A stretch of DNA of 64,000 nucleotides from Rhizobium oryzicola (GTDB taxonomy: Bacteria; Pseudomonadota; Alphaproteobacteria; Rhizobiales; Rhizobiaceae): positions 310,001 through 374,000 of the forward strand of contig NZ_JAUKWQ010000004.1 in the NCBI RefSeq assembly GCF_030504645.1, read 5' to 3'. The position numbers were made by a program, and so were the translations under genes. The notes below the pieces were generated by a model that worked only from the letters and a program-made list of their open reading frames with translations, did no database searches and had not been told where the DNA came from. The first letter of the stretch is position 1. Each line of letters begins with the position of its first letter. Below, piece by piece: positions 37,139 to 46,842 of this stretch.

Positions 37139-37169
37139 GAAGGGCCGATACGTGTCCGACCGGCCCTTC
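37139..37169. terminator. Bidirectional terminator between convergent genes
   Basis: GAAGGGCCG (37139-37147) pairs with CGGCCCTTC (37161-37169). It lies between the MFS gene (+) and the molybdenum hydroxylase operon (-). Confidence 0.75.
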
Positions 37170-37189
37170 ATGTTCATCGGCTTGGGTGG

Positions 37190-39346
37190 TTACGCGCCTA
37201 GTGCGTCCGCCAAGGGGAGGCTTCGAATACGATTCCCGGTCGCCGCAAAGATGGCGTTTGCCAGGGCGCCAGCCGCGGCTGCCGTTGCGGCCTCACCAAC
37301 GCCGCCCGGTGCCTCGTTGTTGTGGATCTGGTAGACCTCTATTTTCGGCACCTCATTGATGCGCATGACGCGATAGGTGTCGAAATTCGTCTGGTCGACG
37401 GCGCCATCCGTCAACGTGATGCGGTTGAACATCGCCGCACTCAGGCCGAAGATCATGCCGCCCTGCATCTGCGCCAGAACCGTATCCGGGTTGATGGTGA
37501 TCCCGCAATCGACCGCAATGACCGAGCGGAGGAGACGGATCATGTTGTCCTTCCCCACTTCGATCTCCAGTATATGCGCCAGATAGCTGCCGAAGGCGAA
37601 TTGCAGGCTGATGCCGCGACCGTGCCCTGCGGCAAGCTTCTGCCCCCAACCGGCCTTTTCCGCAGCCAGATTCAACACAGCAAGCGCCCTTGGATTGCGG
37701 CTCAGCATCTTCCGGCGGAATTCCAGCGGATCCTGCTTGCTGGCGGCCGCCATCTCATCCACGAAACTTTCGATGACGAAGACATTGTGCGTCGGTCCGA
37801 CACCGCGCCACCAACTGGTGTTCATGCCATCCGGTTCCTGGCGGACGTAATCGGTGAAAACCGCGTCCTCGTCATAGGGCGTTTCCGCGGCCCCATCGAC
37901 CGCATCGGGGTCGATGCCGTTCTTGAACGCGGCTGCTGCCCAACGCGCATAGATGGACGAGCCGGTGACACGATGGGTGCGGCCCACGAGCTTGCCGCTC
38001 GCATCCAGGCCGGCCGCGACGCGGTCGTAGTAATAGGGCCGGTAGTAGTCGTGGGTCATGTCCTGCTCGCGCGTCCAGACCATCTTGACGGGATAGCGGA
38101 TGTCCTTGAGCAGCTTGGCGGCAATCTCGATGCTGTCGATATCCAGCCTCCGACCAAATGCGCCGCCCATCAACTGGTTGTGCACGACCACCTTTTCCGG
38201 GGCGAGCCCCGTCGCATCGGCGACCGCCTTTTGCGCACGCACCGGCACCTGTGTCCCCACCCAAAGCTCTGCTCCATCGGCACGGATATGCAGCGTGCAG
38301 TTCAGCGGCTCCAGCGGGGAGTGAGACAGGAAGGGAGACTGGTAGACGGCAGAAAGCTTGGTCGCTGCCTTGTCGATGGCAGCCTGCGCATTCTTGTCGT
38401 TGCGGATGACGACGCCTTGCGTTTTTGAAGCCTCGTCCATTTTCGCGACGATGGTATCAAGGGTCACCTTACCGTTGACGCCATTGTCCCAGGTGAGTGC
38501 CAGCGCTTCAAGACCTTGCTTGGCGGCCCACATATGTTCGCCGATCACGGCAACCGCATCATCGCCGGACTTGACGATATCGAGGACGCCTGGCGTTGCC
38601 CGACAGGCCGCTTCATCCATGGAGGCAACTTTGCCGCCCTTGACGGGGGCGAGTGCGAGTGTGGCAATCTTCATGCCCGGCTGACGGATATCGATGCCGT
38701 AAAGCACGGAACCGTTCACCTTGGCTGCGGTATCCACGCGTTTGGCACGGGTCCCGATCAGGCGAAACTGTGAAGGGGCCTTGAGCTTGATATCCTTTGG
38801 AACCGGCTGGGTCGCCGCGTCCGGCGCAATTTCCGCATAGGTCAGCTGTTGGCTCGCTGCGGGATTGCGGATGATGCCGCGCTCGACCTTCAGCGTGGAC
38901 GGATCCACCTTCCAGCGCGCCGCAGCCGCCGAGACCATCATGATGCGGGCAGCGGCTGCCGCCTGACGCAGGCGCATCCAGTCGGAGCGGGTCGACATGG
39001 AGCCGCCGGTCGCCTGGTCATAGAGATTGGGGTCCATGTACTTCGACATGTCCGGCGGGGCGGCTTCCACCTTCACCTGGTCGAGATCGAGCTCCAGCTC
39101 TTCCGCCATCATCATGGCGCTGGATGTATAGATGCCTTGGCCAACTTCCGTATGCGGCATGATCAGGGTCACCCCCTGATCATCGATCTTCACGAAGGCG
39201 TTTGGAACGAAGGGGGAGGGGCCGGACGCTGCGAGTGCCGCACGAGTGCGGCCCGCGTCTGGTAATTGCAGCGACAGCAGAATGCCCCCGGTCGCGAGGG
39301 CCGTGCCCTTGAGAAAGCCGCGGCGTGAATGAAGGTTCTTGATCAT
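37190..39346 (-). CDS. Molybdopterin-binding subunit of an IorB-type molybdenum hydroxylase
   Basis: This 718-aa subunit starts with a twin-arginine signal (SRRGFLKGTALATGG), so the enzyme works in the periplasm. It has cofactor-binding segments GGAFGRRLDID and GVGPTHNVFV and the catalytic glutamate in PGGVGEAA near the C-terminus. The family includes isoquinoline 1-oxidoreductase and periplasmic aldehyde dehydrogenases that pass electrons to cytochrome c. It is the third gene after its own cytochrome c and the iron-sulfur subunit. The substrate could be an aldehyde or an N-heterocycle. Confidence 0.92.
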   Translation of the reverse strand: MIKNLHSRRGFLKGTALATGGILLSLQLPDAGRTRAALAASGPSPFVPNAFVKIDDQGVTLIMPHTEVGQGIYTSSAMMMAEELELDLDQVKVEAAPPDMSKYMDPNLYDQATGGSMSTRSDWMRLRQAAAAARIMMVSAAAARWKVDPSTLKVERGIIRNPAASQQLTYAEIAPDAATQPVPKDIKLKAPSQFRLIGTRAKRVDTAAKVNGSVLYGIDIRQPGMKIATLALAPVKGGKVASMDEAACRATPGVLDIVKSGDDAVAVIGEHMWAAKQGLEALALTWDNGVNGKVTLDTIVAKMDEASKTQGVVIRNDKNAQAAIDKAATKLSAVYQSPFLSHSPLEPLNCTLHIRADGAELWVGTQVPVRAQKAVADATGLAPEKVVVHNQLMGGAFGRRLDIDSIEIAAKLLKDIRYPVKMVWTREQDMTHDYYRPYYYDRVAAGLDASGKLVGRTHRVTGSSIYARWAAAAFKNGIDPDAVDGAAETPYDEDAVFTDYVRQEPDGMNTSWWRGVGPTHNVFVIESFVDEMAAASKQDPLEFRRKMLSRNPRALAVLNLAAEKAGWGQKLAAGHGRGISLQFAFGSYLAHILEIEVGKDNMIRLLRSVIAVDCGITINPDTVLAQMQGGMIFGLSAAMFNRITLTDGAVDQTNFDTYRVMRINEVPKIEVYQIHNNEAPGGVGEAATAAAAGALANAIFAATGNRIRSLPLADALGA

Positions 39347-39358
39347 TGGTGTCCTCCT

Positions 39359-39811
39359 TCAGGCCGAAGCTGCGGCGTGGATGGCTTCGCGAATACGCAC
39401 ATAGGTGCCGCAGCGACAGATATTGCCCGCCATGGCGTCGTCGATTTCCGCATCCGATGGCTTCGGGTTGCTGGAAAGCAGCGCAATGGCCGACATAATC
39501 TGGCCAGACTGGCAGTAGCCGCATTGCACGACTTCCTTTTCCAGCCAGGCCGCCTGCACCTTGGCGCCAATTGAATTCGCGGCAGCGCCTTCGATGGTGG
39601 TGATCGGCTGGCTGTCGATCATGTCCATCGTGGTCTGGCAGGCGCGAACAGCCTCATCGCCGAGATGCACGGTGCAAGCACCGCACTGGGCGATGCCGCA
39701 GCCATATTTCGTGCCGGTCATGCCGAGAATGTCACGCAGCACCCACAGCAGGGGCATGTCGTCCGGGGCTTCGACCTGGTGCGAAACACCATTGATCACG
39801 AGTGTTTTCAT
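39359..39811 (-). CDS. [2Fe-2S] subunit of the molybdenum hydroxylase (IorA type)
   Basis: This 150-aa protein carries two [2Fe-2S] clusters. The plant-type cluster uses C38, C43, C46 and C58; the second uses C97, C100, C132 and C134. It has no signal peptide, so it is probably co-exported with the Tat-signal subunit encoded 12 nt downstream. It passes electrons from the molybdenum site to the cytochrome c encoded just upstream. Confidence 0.94.
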   Translation of the reverse strand: MKTLVINGVSHQVEAPDDMPLLWVLRDILGMTGTKYGCGIAQCGACTVHLGDEAVRACQTTMDMIDSQPITTIEGAAANSIGAKVQAAWLEKEVVQCGYCQSGQIMSAIALLSSNPKPSDAEIDDAMAGNICRCGTYVRIREAIHAAASA

Positions 39812-39841
39812 CCTGATTGTCCTCTTCGTCAGGTCGCAGGG

Positions 39842-40219
39842 TTATTTCCCGGACAGGGTTTTCAGATAGGCAATGATGTCGGCGCGCTCCTGGTCTTTCG
39901 TCACAGCAAGGTTCATGCGCGTGCCCTTCACCAGAGTGGTCGGCGCTTTCAGGAAGGTGTCCAGAGTTGCCTCATCCCAGGTGAGACCGGACGCTGCCAG
40001 CGCTGCGGAATATTTATATTGGGGCTCGGATGCAGCCGGCCTGCCAACGACGTTCTGCAGGCCGGGCCCGACTTTGTTCTGGTCGGTGATGGCGTGGCAG
40101 GCACTGCAGCGCGCAAAGAGTTTCTTGCCGTTTTCGGCATCGCCGTCGGCCAGCGCCGACGCAGACGAAAGTATCAGGAGAAGCACCGTGGCAGCGGCGT
40201 CGCGAAAGTTCGGTCGCAT
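39842..40219 (-). CDS. Class I cytochrome c, electron acceptor of the molybdenum hydroxylase
   Basis: This 125-aa protein starts at ATG 40219, where GAGG lies 6-7 nt upstream. It has a Sec signal ending near SALA and heme site C38-S-A-C41-H42, with a Met ligand probably in KGTRMNLAV. This resembles the soluble cytochrome c550/c552 type. It is the first gene of the three-gene operon, 30 nt before the iron-sulfur gene. Confidence 0.92.
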   Translation of the reverse strand: MRPNFRDAAATVLLLILSSASALADGDAENGKKLFARCSACHAITDQNKVGPGLQNVVGRPAASEPQYKYSAALAASGLTWDEATLDTFLKAPTTLVKGTRMNLAVTKDQERADIIAYLKTLSGK

Positions 40220-40287
40220 GGCAAACCTCATGGTTGGAGCGCGGGCGTTCGGCGCCACGGCGCCGGCGCGAATGGCAAATGTTGAAT

Positions 40288-40320
40288 GGGGCAGGCGGTT
40301 GGGGCTTATTCGCCTGCCCC
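40288..40320 (-). terminator. Terminator hairpin of the alpha/beta hydrolase gene
   Basis: GGGGCAGGCG and CGCCTGCCCC form a perfect 10-bp stem around a 13-nt loop, starting 6 nt after the minus-strand stop at 40327. No long T-run follows. Confidence 0.72.
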
Positions 40321-40326
40321 GGAAAA

Positions 40327-41283
40327 TCAGGACTTGATAAAGGCCAGCATGTCGGCGTTCAGGACATCGGCATTGGTCGTCAGCATGCCGTGCGGATAGC
40401 CCTTGTAGACCTTCAGCGTGCCCTTTTTGAGCAGCTTCACCGAAAGCTCCGCAGAGGCGGCAATCGGTACGACTTGGTCGTCATCGCCATGCATGACGAG
40501 GGTCGGCACATCGATCTTCTTGAGGTCTTCGGTCTGATCCGTTTCGGAGAAAGCCTTGATCCCATCGTAATGGGCCTTGGCGCTGCCGATCATGCCCTGA
40601 CGCCACCAGTTCTGGATGGAGCCCTGAGATACCTTCGCGCCCGGACGGTTGAAGCCGTAGAACGGGCCGGACGCCACATCCATGTAGAATTGCGCACGGT
40701 TTGCGGCCAGCGCCGCGCGGAAGCCATCGAACACTTCGATCGGCGTGCCGTTTGGATTGGTGGCTGTTTTCAGCATCAGCGGCGGAATGGCGGCGACCAT
40801 GATCAGCTTTGCAACGCGGCCCTTGCCGTGACGCGCCACATAGGCTGCCGCTTCGCCGCCGCCGGTGGAGTGGCCGATGTGGACAGCGTCCTTAAGGTTC
40901 AGGTGTTCGGTCAGTGCGGCAGCATCCGCCGCGTAGTGAGCAATATCATGCCCCTCGCTGACCTGAGAAGAGCGGCCATGGCCGCGACGGTCATGCGCAA
41001 TGACACGGAAACCATGCTGGACGAAGAACAGCATCTGAGCGTCCCAATCGTCCGAGGATAGCGGCCAGCCGTGATGGAAGACGATCGGCTGTCCCTTGCC
41101 CCAGTCTTTGTAATAGAGGTTCACGCCATCCTTGGTTTTGATGAAATTCTCGGTCATGGGATCAATTCCTTTCAGTTTCGTGTTGGAGGCGGAAAGGGCC
41201 GGTGTGGCCATTGCGAAAGAAAGCGATGCGCCAGCGATCAGCGTCTGCCTTCGCGAGAGTTCGAGTTTAAATTCGTCGCTCAT
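40327..41283 (-). CDS. Exported alpha/beta hydrolase, non-heme chloroperoxidase-like
   Basis: This 318-aa protein starts at [18 protein letters not shown] (41283), a twin-arginine-like signal. The mature domain has the nucleophile S139 in GHSTGGGE, acid in HGDDDQVVP and His in GYPHGML, the pattern of cofactor-free haloperoxidases/esterases. A second in-frame start at about residue 43 (MTENFIKT) would give a cytosolic form of normal family length, so export is likely but not certain. Confidence 0.88.
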   Translation of the reverse strand: MSDEFKLELSRRQTLIAGASLSFAMATPALSASNTKLKGIDPMTENFIKTKDGVNLYYKDWGKGQPIVFHHGWPLSSDDWDAQMLFFVQHGFRVIAHDRRGHGRSSQVSEGHDIAHYAADAAALTEHLNLKDAVHIGHSTGGGEAAAYVARHGKGRVAKLIMVAAIPPLMLKTATNPNGTPIEVFDGFRAALAANRAQFYMDVASGPFYGFNRPGAKVSQGSIQNWWRQGMIGSAKAHYDGIKAFSETDQTEDLKKIDVPTLVMHGDDDQVVPIAASAELSVKLLKKGTLKVYKGYPHGMLTTNADVLNADMLAFIKS

Positions 41284-41516
41284 TGTGACGTTCCGTCGGC
41301 TTGGAGAGAGTGGGATCGACCGTCCTCTTGACGGTATGTCCAAGTGCTAGAGGCTTTATGGACAACGGGCTTGTACGTTCCGCGCCTTCGTTACGGGCGG
41401 TCGGAATTGCCATGCGTCAATTTTACTCGGCCTTGTTGTAAGGCGCGATGATACAAGGCTGCCGGTGGTGGCAGGGCTACCTTTGTCGCAATGATGGACA
41501 GCAAGGAGAAATCGCG

Positions 41517-41888
41517 ATGTCGGACAGTTCATATCCACCGATCGAGCCCTGGCGCACGGGCATTCGCGGGCGCTGCCCGCGCTGCGGGCAGGGACATTTG
41601 TTTTCTGGCTTCCTGTCGCTGCGGCCATCCTGCGAGGTTTGCGGGCTGGATTATTCCTTTGCGGATCCTGCCGATGGGCCGGCCTTCTTCGTCATCTGCT
41701 TTGCCTGCATCCCGAGCATTTTTCTGGGTGTATGGCTGGAGGTCGCCTTCCAGGCGTCGCTTTGGGTCCAGGTATTCGTCACCGGACCCTTCATGCTGTT
41801 GACCTGCATTCCGCCGCTGAGGCCGCTGAAGGGCTGGCTGGTGGCAAGCCAGTATTTCTACAAGGCGGAGGAGGGCAAGCTGGGCTGA
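41517..41888 (+). CDS. DUF983 family small membrane protein with zinc-ribbon
   Basis: This 123-aa protein has a CPRCGQG / CEVCGLDY zinc-ribbon-like N-terminus followed by two membrane helices and the ending LKGWLVASQYFYKA. All are features of DUF983. AAGGAG precedes ATG 41517. Function is unknown. It stands alone before a strong terminator. Confidence 0.87.
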   Translation: MSDSSYPPIEPWRTGIRGRCPRCGQGHLFSGFLSLRPSCEVCGLDYSFADPADGPAFFVICFACIPSIFLGVWLEVAFQASLWVQVFVTGPFMLLTCIPPLRPLKGWLVASQYFYKAEEGKLG

Positions 41889-41911
41889 ACTTTCCGTCAC
41901 TTCTGCATGAC

Positions 41912-41947
41912 GAAGAACCCGGCCGAGATGTCTCGGCCGGGTTCTTC
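41912..41947. terminator. Strong bidirectional terminator, 17-bp stem
   Basis: The arms at 41912-41928 and 41931-41947 are perfectly complementary over 17 bp, from GAAGAACCC to GGGTTCTTC, around a TG centre. The AAGAA/TTCTT ends provide partial U-tracts on both strands. It lies between the convergent DUF983 and cysteine-hydrolase genes. Confidence 0.88.
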
Positions 41948-41963
41948 ATTTGCGTTGACATGT

Positions 41964-42686
41964 TTATCGGGCGCGCGAGAGGCGATCCACTGCATCAGCT
42001 GTGGTCCAGAGGTCGTTGGCAAACCAGCGGAAATTAACCAGCGCGGCTAGATAGGCATCCCCTTCCGGCAGCTTGCTGCCGGCGGTCGCATCACGCACGA
42101 CGGCCACCTCGAACCCCTTTTCGACTAGATCGCGCAGGTGCGATTCGACACAGAAGTTTGCCGCCATGCCGGCCAGGATCACCTTATCGATCTTTTTCTT
42201 GCGCAGCTGGAAGACCACATCATTGGTCTGAGGACCGGCGATCTTGTGCGGGGAGCATACGATGGTTTTTCCGTCGTGGATGAACTCCTTGTATTCCGGC
42301 ATCCAGTCGGCGCCTGATCCGTCGAATCCTTCAAGCGACAGCGGATCACGGCGATCGAACATGCGCAGCTTGTGCATCAGCGTTTCGCCGGTGGCGGCGA
42401 AATCCCAGCGATGGTCGAACGGATAGTAGTAGTGGGGCGAGATCACCACCTCGATGCCGGCAGATTTCGAGGCCTGCAATAGCCGGCCGATATTCTCGAC
42501 GGTGTTATGCTCGGTGATGCTTTCGCCGAAGGCGTCCCAGGCGGCGCCTTTCGGGCTCAGGAAGTCGATCTGCGGGTCGGTGATCAGCAAGGCGGTGCGG
42601 CCCAGCTCAATGTCCATTCCGACCTTAGGAAGTGCCGGGTTTTCCGGATCTGCATAGGCGGCTAATGATGTGTTTGTCATCGTCAT
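41964..42686 (-). CDS. Isochorismatase-family cysteine hydrolase
   Basis: This 240-aa protein has the likely triad D37 (ITDPQIDF), K148 (SPHKIAG) and C179 (AANFCVESH). The cis-peptide segment and ending match the isochorismatase group that includes amidases and nicotinamidase relatives. It differs from the maleamidase-like paralogue at 34428 around the Cys (NFCVESH versus SGCVRAS), so the substrate should differ. The start could also be the ATG at 42680. Single-gene unit. Confidence 0.88.
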   Translation of the reverse strand: MTMTNTSLAAYADPENPALPKVGMDIELGRTALLITDPQIDFLSPKGAAWDAFGESITEHNTVENIGRLLQASKSAGIEVVISPHYYYPFDHRWDFAATGETLMHKLRMFDRRDPLSLEGFDGSGADWMPEYKEFIHDGKTIVCSPHKIAGPQTNDVVFQLRKKKIDKVILAGMAANFCVESHLRDLVEKGFEVAVVRDATAGSKLPEGDAYLAALVNFRWFANDLWTTADAVDRLSRAR

Positions 42687-42882
42687 GATCTCCCTTTCTC
42701 GGATGATGCCCCGAGGCTAGGAGGCCGCTTGAGAGCGGGATTGTATCATCCTGCAGGAGGTGACCGAAAAGTTGTCCCGCCTGCCGAAGTCTAAGCATTT
42801 GCGGCACGATCATCAAATCCGACGATCTGGTCCGGACCTAACTCTCCAATCGCGCAATGGCGCTTGACCACGGGAGACAACA

Positions 42883-43701
42883 ATGTCCGACATTTTTTCG
42901 ATCAATTGGCTGGAGACCCCGCATGGCCGGCTGGCTTGGCACGACGACGGCCCGAAGGGCGGGACGCCGCTGATCCTTCTCCAGCGGTTTCGCGGCACGA
43001 TGGACGACTGGGATCCGGACTTCATCGCCGCCATCTCCAGAACACGTCGGGTCATCCGCTTCGACAACGCCGGTATCGGCCGCTCGGAAGGCACGGTGCC
43101 GGACAGCGTATCGGGCATGGCGGCGGTCGCGGCGGACTTCATCCGCCATCTCGGTCTCGGAGAGGTCGATGTCCTCGGTTGGTCTCTGGGTGGCGTGGTG
43201 GCTCAGCAGTTCGCGCTGGATTTTCCGAAGCTCGTTCGCCGCCTTATCGTTGCCGGTTCAAGCCCCGGCCCGGTGGCCGAGGGACCGCAGCAGCATCCGC
43301 GGGTGCCGCAGATCATGACCAAGGGTGAGAATGACGCGGAAGACTTTCTGTTTCTCTTTTACCCGGAAACCGAAACGGCAATCTCCTCCGGTCGCGCATC
43401 ACTTGCCCGCATCATGGCACAGCCAGGCCGTGGCCCCAAGGTCAGCCCTGTCAGCTTCATGGGGCAGGTCAAGGCCGTCTCTGGCTGGCCAGGTATTCTG
43501 GATCGGGCAGAGAACCTCAAGCTGCCGCTGCTGGTCGCCAATGGAGCCCACGACGTGATGCTTCCGGCCTATCGTTCCTATCTGCTGTCCCAACGCGCGC
43601 CGAATGCCAAGCTGGTTCTTTATCCAGACGCCGGTCACGCCTTCCTGTTTCAGCATATCCAGGACTTTGCCGCCGAAATCGGTCGTTTCCTGGAGGCGTG
43701 A
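42883..43701 (+). CDS. Alpha/beta hydrolase
   Basis: This 272-aa hydrolase has nucleophile S101 in GWSLGG, the FDNAGIGRSEG loop and a C-terminal DAGHAF His. The cap is small. CGGGAG precedes the ATG. The substrate is unknown; esters, lactones or ring-cleavage products are possible. A hairpin ends the gene, and a large regulator gene follows. Confidence 0.9.
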   Translation: MSDIFSINWLETPHGRLAWHDDGPKGGTPLILLQRFRGTMDDWDPDFIAAISRTRRVIRFDNAGIGRSEGTVPDSVSGMAAVAADFIRHLGLGEVDVLGWSLGGVVAQQFALDFPKLVRRLIVAGSSPGPVAEGPQQHPRVPQIMTKGENDAEDFLFLFYPETETAISSGRASLARIMAQPGRGPKVSPVSFMGQVKAVSGWPGILDRAENLKLPLLVANGAHDVMLPAYRSYLLSQRAPNAKLVLYPDAGHAFLFQHIQDFAAEIGRFLEA

Positions 43702-43717
43702 GAATCCTCGCCCGAAA

Positions 43718-43741
43718 GCCGCAGGCATTTGCGCCTGCGGC
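43718..43741 (+). terminator. Terminator after the alpha/beta hydrolase gene
   Basis: GCCGCAGGC (43718-43726) pairs perfectly with GCCTGCGGC (43733-43741), 16 nt after the stop codon. CATTTGG follows. Confidence 0.75.
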
Positions 43742-43901
43742 CATTTGGCCATACGCGCTTTCCACAGTTCACCTTTCGCTGAATGGCGGCAGGCGGTGGT
43801 TGCGCAATCCCTCTCGTCCTAATATTCGTCATCCCATTGTCAGGACGGTTCCCCGCTTCGCCGTGGTTTCGTTCCGGCCGGCGGGGCGCGAATAGGAGAC
43901 G

Positions 43902-46727
43902 ATGGTGTCGGGCGGGGATGTTCTGGAATTCGGCAGCTTTCGCCTGTCGCCCGGTGCAAGGCTGCTCAGTCATGAGGGCCGCCCCATTCGTCTTGGCAGC
44001 CGTGCGCTGGATATCCTCATATGTCTCATCCGTCATGCCGGTACCATTGTCAGCAACGAGCAACTGATCCTCGATGTCTGGGGCGCCGTGCATGTGGAGG
44101 GGGTCAGCTTGCGCGTGCACATTTCCGAATTGCGGAAGGCGCTTGACCAGTTTTCCGATGCTGATCGCTACATTATCAATGTTCCGGGCCGAGGTTACAG
44201 TTTTACCGCAACGGTGAAGCAGCAGCAGGTTCTGCCCGCGGCCTCCGTCGTGACCTCCGTCGCGTCAACAGCTCGTTTCGATCCTTTACCCTTGCGGCCT
44301 CCGAAGCTGGTAGGCCGCGAGGCAGATGTTACGCGCATCCGGCAGGAATTGCTGGCGAACCGTTTCCTGTCGATTGTCGGGACGGGCGGTATTGGCAAGA
44401 CGGTGCTCGCGCTTGCAGTGGCCGAAAGCCTGGTCGAGGAGTTTCCAGACGCCATTGTGTTCATCGATCTCGCCCCGCTGCGCGATCAGCGGATGGTGAC
44501 GACGACCTTTGCGACTGCGCTTGGCCTGCCGGTGCGGGGCGAAAGCGAAACGGCGAGCATTATCGCGGCACTGGAGTCGACGAAGATCCTTCTCGTGGTC
44601 GACAACTGCGAACATGTCATCGGCGCCGTTGCCGAGTTGACCGAGAAGATCTCTGAGAGTGCCCCGCAGGTCCATCTGCTCGCAACCACCCGCGAACCGC
44701 TTCGCGTTCAGGGGGAACAGGTACTTCGGCTTCAGGGGCTGGCCGTGCCGCCGGACGATGGAGTGATTTCCGCTGATAGCGTTGCCGGTTACCCTGCTGT
44801 GGCGCTTTTCGTGGAGCGCGCGCGCGCCCAGACCGATGACTTTCAACTCACCGACGAGAATGCGGCGATCGTGGCGCAGATCTGTCGTGGCCTGGATGGA
44901 CTTGCGCTCGCCATCGAACTGGCTGCCGGACGTGTCGCCACCTTCGGCGTTCAGGGCATAGCTGGTTACCTGCATCAGCGCTTCAACATCCTCAACCGGG
45001 GGCGACGGACCGCCCATCCCCGCCACCAGGCACTACGACTGACGCTCGACTGGAGCTATGATCTTCTGGAGGAGGAGGAGAAGATCGTACTGCGGAGGCT
45101 GAGCGTCTTTGCTGGCACCTTTTCCCTGGAGGCGGCGGAGGAGATCACCAGCGACGGCAGGATCGGATGCCATGACGTTGCCGAGTTCCTCTCAAACCTC
45201 GTGGACAAGTCTCTTGTCGCCGCGGATGTCACCTATGACGAGGTTCGTTTCCGGCTTCTCGACACGACCCGTGAATATGCGACCGAGCGGCTGAAGGAGG
45301 CCGCTGAGGTGGCAACCTTTAGCCGACGCCATGCTGGCTATTTTCTCTCCATGCTCACGCAGGAAATCCAGAAGCGGCCGAACGAAACGGTTGCGCATCT
45401 GCGATCGGATATCGAGAATGTTCGCATCGCACTGGATTGGAGTTTCTCAGAGGTCGGCGAGCTGGAGATTGCCATCCCGCTGGCGATAGCGGCGGCGGAC
45501 CTGATGATGGATTTGTCGCTTCTGGCCGAATGCACCAAATGGGCGGCAACTGCACTGGAACGGCTCCCTCAGGCGCAAAGGGGCACCCATGCCGAAATGG
45601 CGCTTTTGACGCATTTTGCCATGCCGCTTCTCTTCATGCGCGGAAATTCCGAGGAAGTTGGACAAGCCATTGAGCACGCCCTGGCACTCGCGCAAAAATT
45701 GGGCGATGCCGTCTTCTGGTCCAGTACGATGTCTGCGGTGTTTGCCTTCCACTTGCGCGCCGGCAATGTTGGAGGCATGCAGGAGGCCATTCGCCGTGCC
45801 GAAGCGATGAGCGAGGCACTGCAGGACAGAGGCATGCTGGAAAGCATGATCTCGATCGTCGCTTTTTTCTCCAGCGAGATTTCGAAGAACCGGTTGCATG
45901 CCGAGCGCGCTCTGGCATTGCTGCCGCTCAAGCGTTCGAACCGGCTCGTGCGCATCGGAGTGGATTTTCGCATCTGGACCTACACGTCCTATGTCCTTGC
46001 GCTTTGGATTCATGGATATCGCGATACGGCAAGGGCGATGGCGCAGCGCATGGTTGATGAGGCGGAAGCGCTGGGGAGCGCCGTTCCGTTGGCGACCGCC
46101 CTGGTCTGGGGCAGTGTCCTTGCCTTGTGGGCTGGAGATGTCGCGGTGGCGGAGCAGCGAACGCAGCGGCTGTTGGAATGCTCCACACGAAACGCGCTCC
46201 TGCCCTACCGCTATGTGGCAGAAGGACATAGCGGTACGATTGCGATGCTGAAGGGAGACGTTGAAAAGGGCATAGAACTCCTCGAACGCAGCGTTGCCAA
46301 GCTGGTCGAAACCAAGAGCCGTGTGCAGGAAATTCTTCTGCTGGGGCAGTTGACCCACGCCTATGCCGCCGCCGGGCGCTACCGGGATGCGCGGGAACTT
46401 GTCGAGGCGGCGCTTTCGCGGGCTGAGAATACCTCAACCAAGGTCAATCGTGCCGATTTCATGCGCCTTCGGGCGGTTTATCAATGGCACGAGAGCGGCG
46501 ACCGGAAAGCTTATGTGGCGGGTTTGCAGCGGGCGCTGATACAGGCAAGGTCAGACGGCATTCTAACAGTCGAAATGCGGGTGCTGGTCGCTCTTGCCAG
46601 CATGTCTGAAGAGCCTGAACTTTCCAAACAAGCTCTGCGGGACCTTCGCGGCGTGTATGAAAGATTTACCGAAGCCCTTGATAGTCCTGATCTTATTGCT
46701 GTCCGACAGATGCTCGAAAAGGGTTGA
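43902..46727 (+). CDS. Large winged-helix/ATPase (AfsR/STAND-like) transcriptional regulator 1
   Basis: This 941-aa protein has an OmpR-type winged helix at about 5-105 (ILICLIRHAGTIVSNEQL, then YIINVPGRGYSF), a GRE linker, a STAND-type ATPase with Walker A GTGGIGKT (160-167) and LLVVDNCEHV as Walker B, and a long helical TPR-like C-terminus. Such single-protein sensors couple ligand or protein binding to ATPase switching. AGGAG precedes the ATG. It has the same architecture as the protein at 54212. A short AraC gene follows at 46843. Its target is not evident. Confidence 0.88.
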   Translation: MVSGGDVLEFGSFRLSPGARLLSHEGRPIRLGSRALDILICLIRHAGTIVSNEQLILDVWGAVHVEGVSLRVHISELRKALDQFSDADRYIINVPGRGYSFTATVKQQQVLPAASVVTSVASTARFDPLPLRPPKLVGREADVTRIRQELLANRFLSIVGTGGIGKTVLALAVAESLVEEFPDAIVFIDLAPLRDQRMVTTTFATALGLPVRGESETASIIAALESTKILLVVDNCEHVIGAVAELTEKISESAPQVHLLATTREPLRVQGEQVLRLQGLAVPPDDGVISADSVAGYPAVALFVERARAQTDDFQLTDENAAIVAQICRGLDGLALAIELAAGRVATFGVQGIAGYLHQRFNILNRGRRTAHPRHQALRLTLDWSYDLLEEEEKIVLRRLSVFAGTFSLEAAEEITSDGRIGCHDVAEFLSNLVDKSLVAADVTYDEVRFRLLDTTREYATERLKEAAEVATFSRRHAGYFLSMLTQEIQKRPNETVAHLRSDIENVRIALDWSFSEVGELEIAIPLAIAAADLMMDLSLLAECTKWAATALERLPQAQRGTHAEMALLTHFAMPLLFMRGNSEEVGQAIEHALALAQKLGDAVFWSSTMSAVFAFHLRAGNVGGMQEAIRRAEAMSEALQDRGMLESMISIVAFFSSEISKNRLHAERALALLPLKRSNRLVRIGVDFRIWTYTSYVLALWIHGYRDTARAMAQRMVDEAEALGSAVPLATALVWGSVLALWAGDVAVAEQRTQRLLECSTRNALLPYRYVAEGHSGTIAMLKGDVEKGIELLERSVAKLVETKSRVQEILLLGQLTHAYAAAGRYRDARELVEAALSRAENTSTKVNRADFMRLRAVYQWHESGDRKAYVAGLQRALIQARSDGILTVEMRVLVALASMSEEPELSKQALRDLRGVYERFTEALDSPDLIAVRQMLEKG

Positions 46728-46842
46728 GGCTGCGCCAAAACCGGGTGTTAACAGGAGGGGCAACGTCTCTTAACATCTGATAACTCGCGGTGGTCGTCAC
46801 CATGCGGCACTTTGCTGTCAGCCACACAGCGAGGTCACTCCC

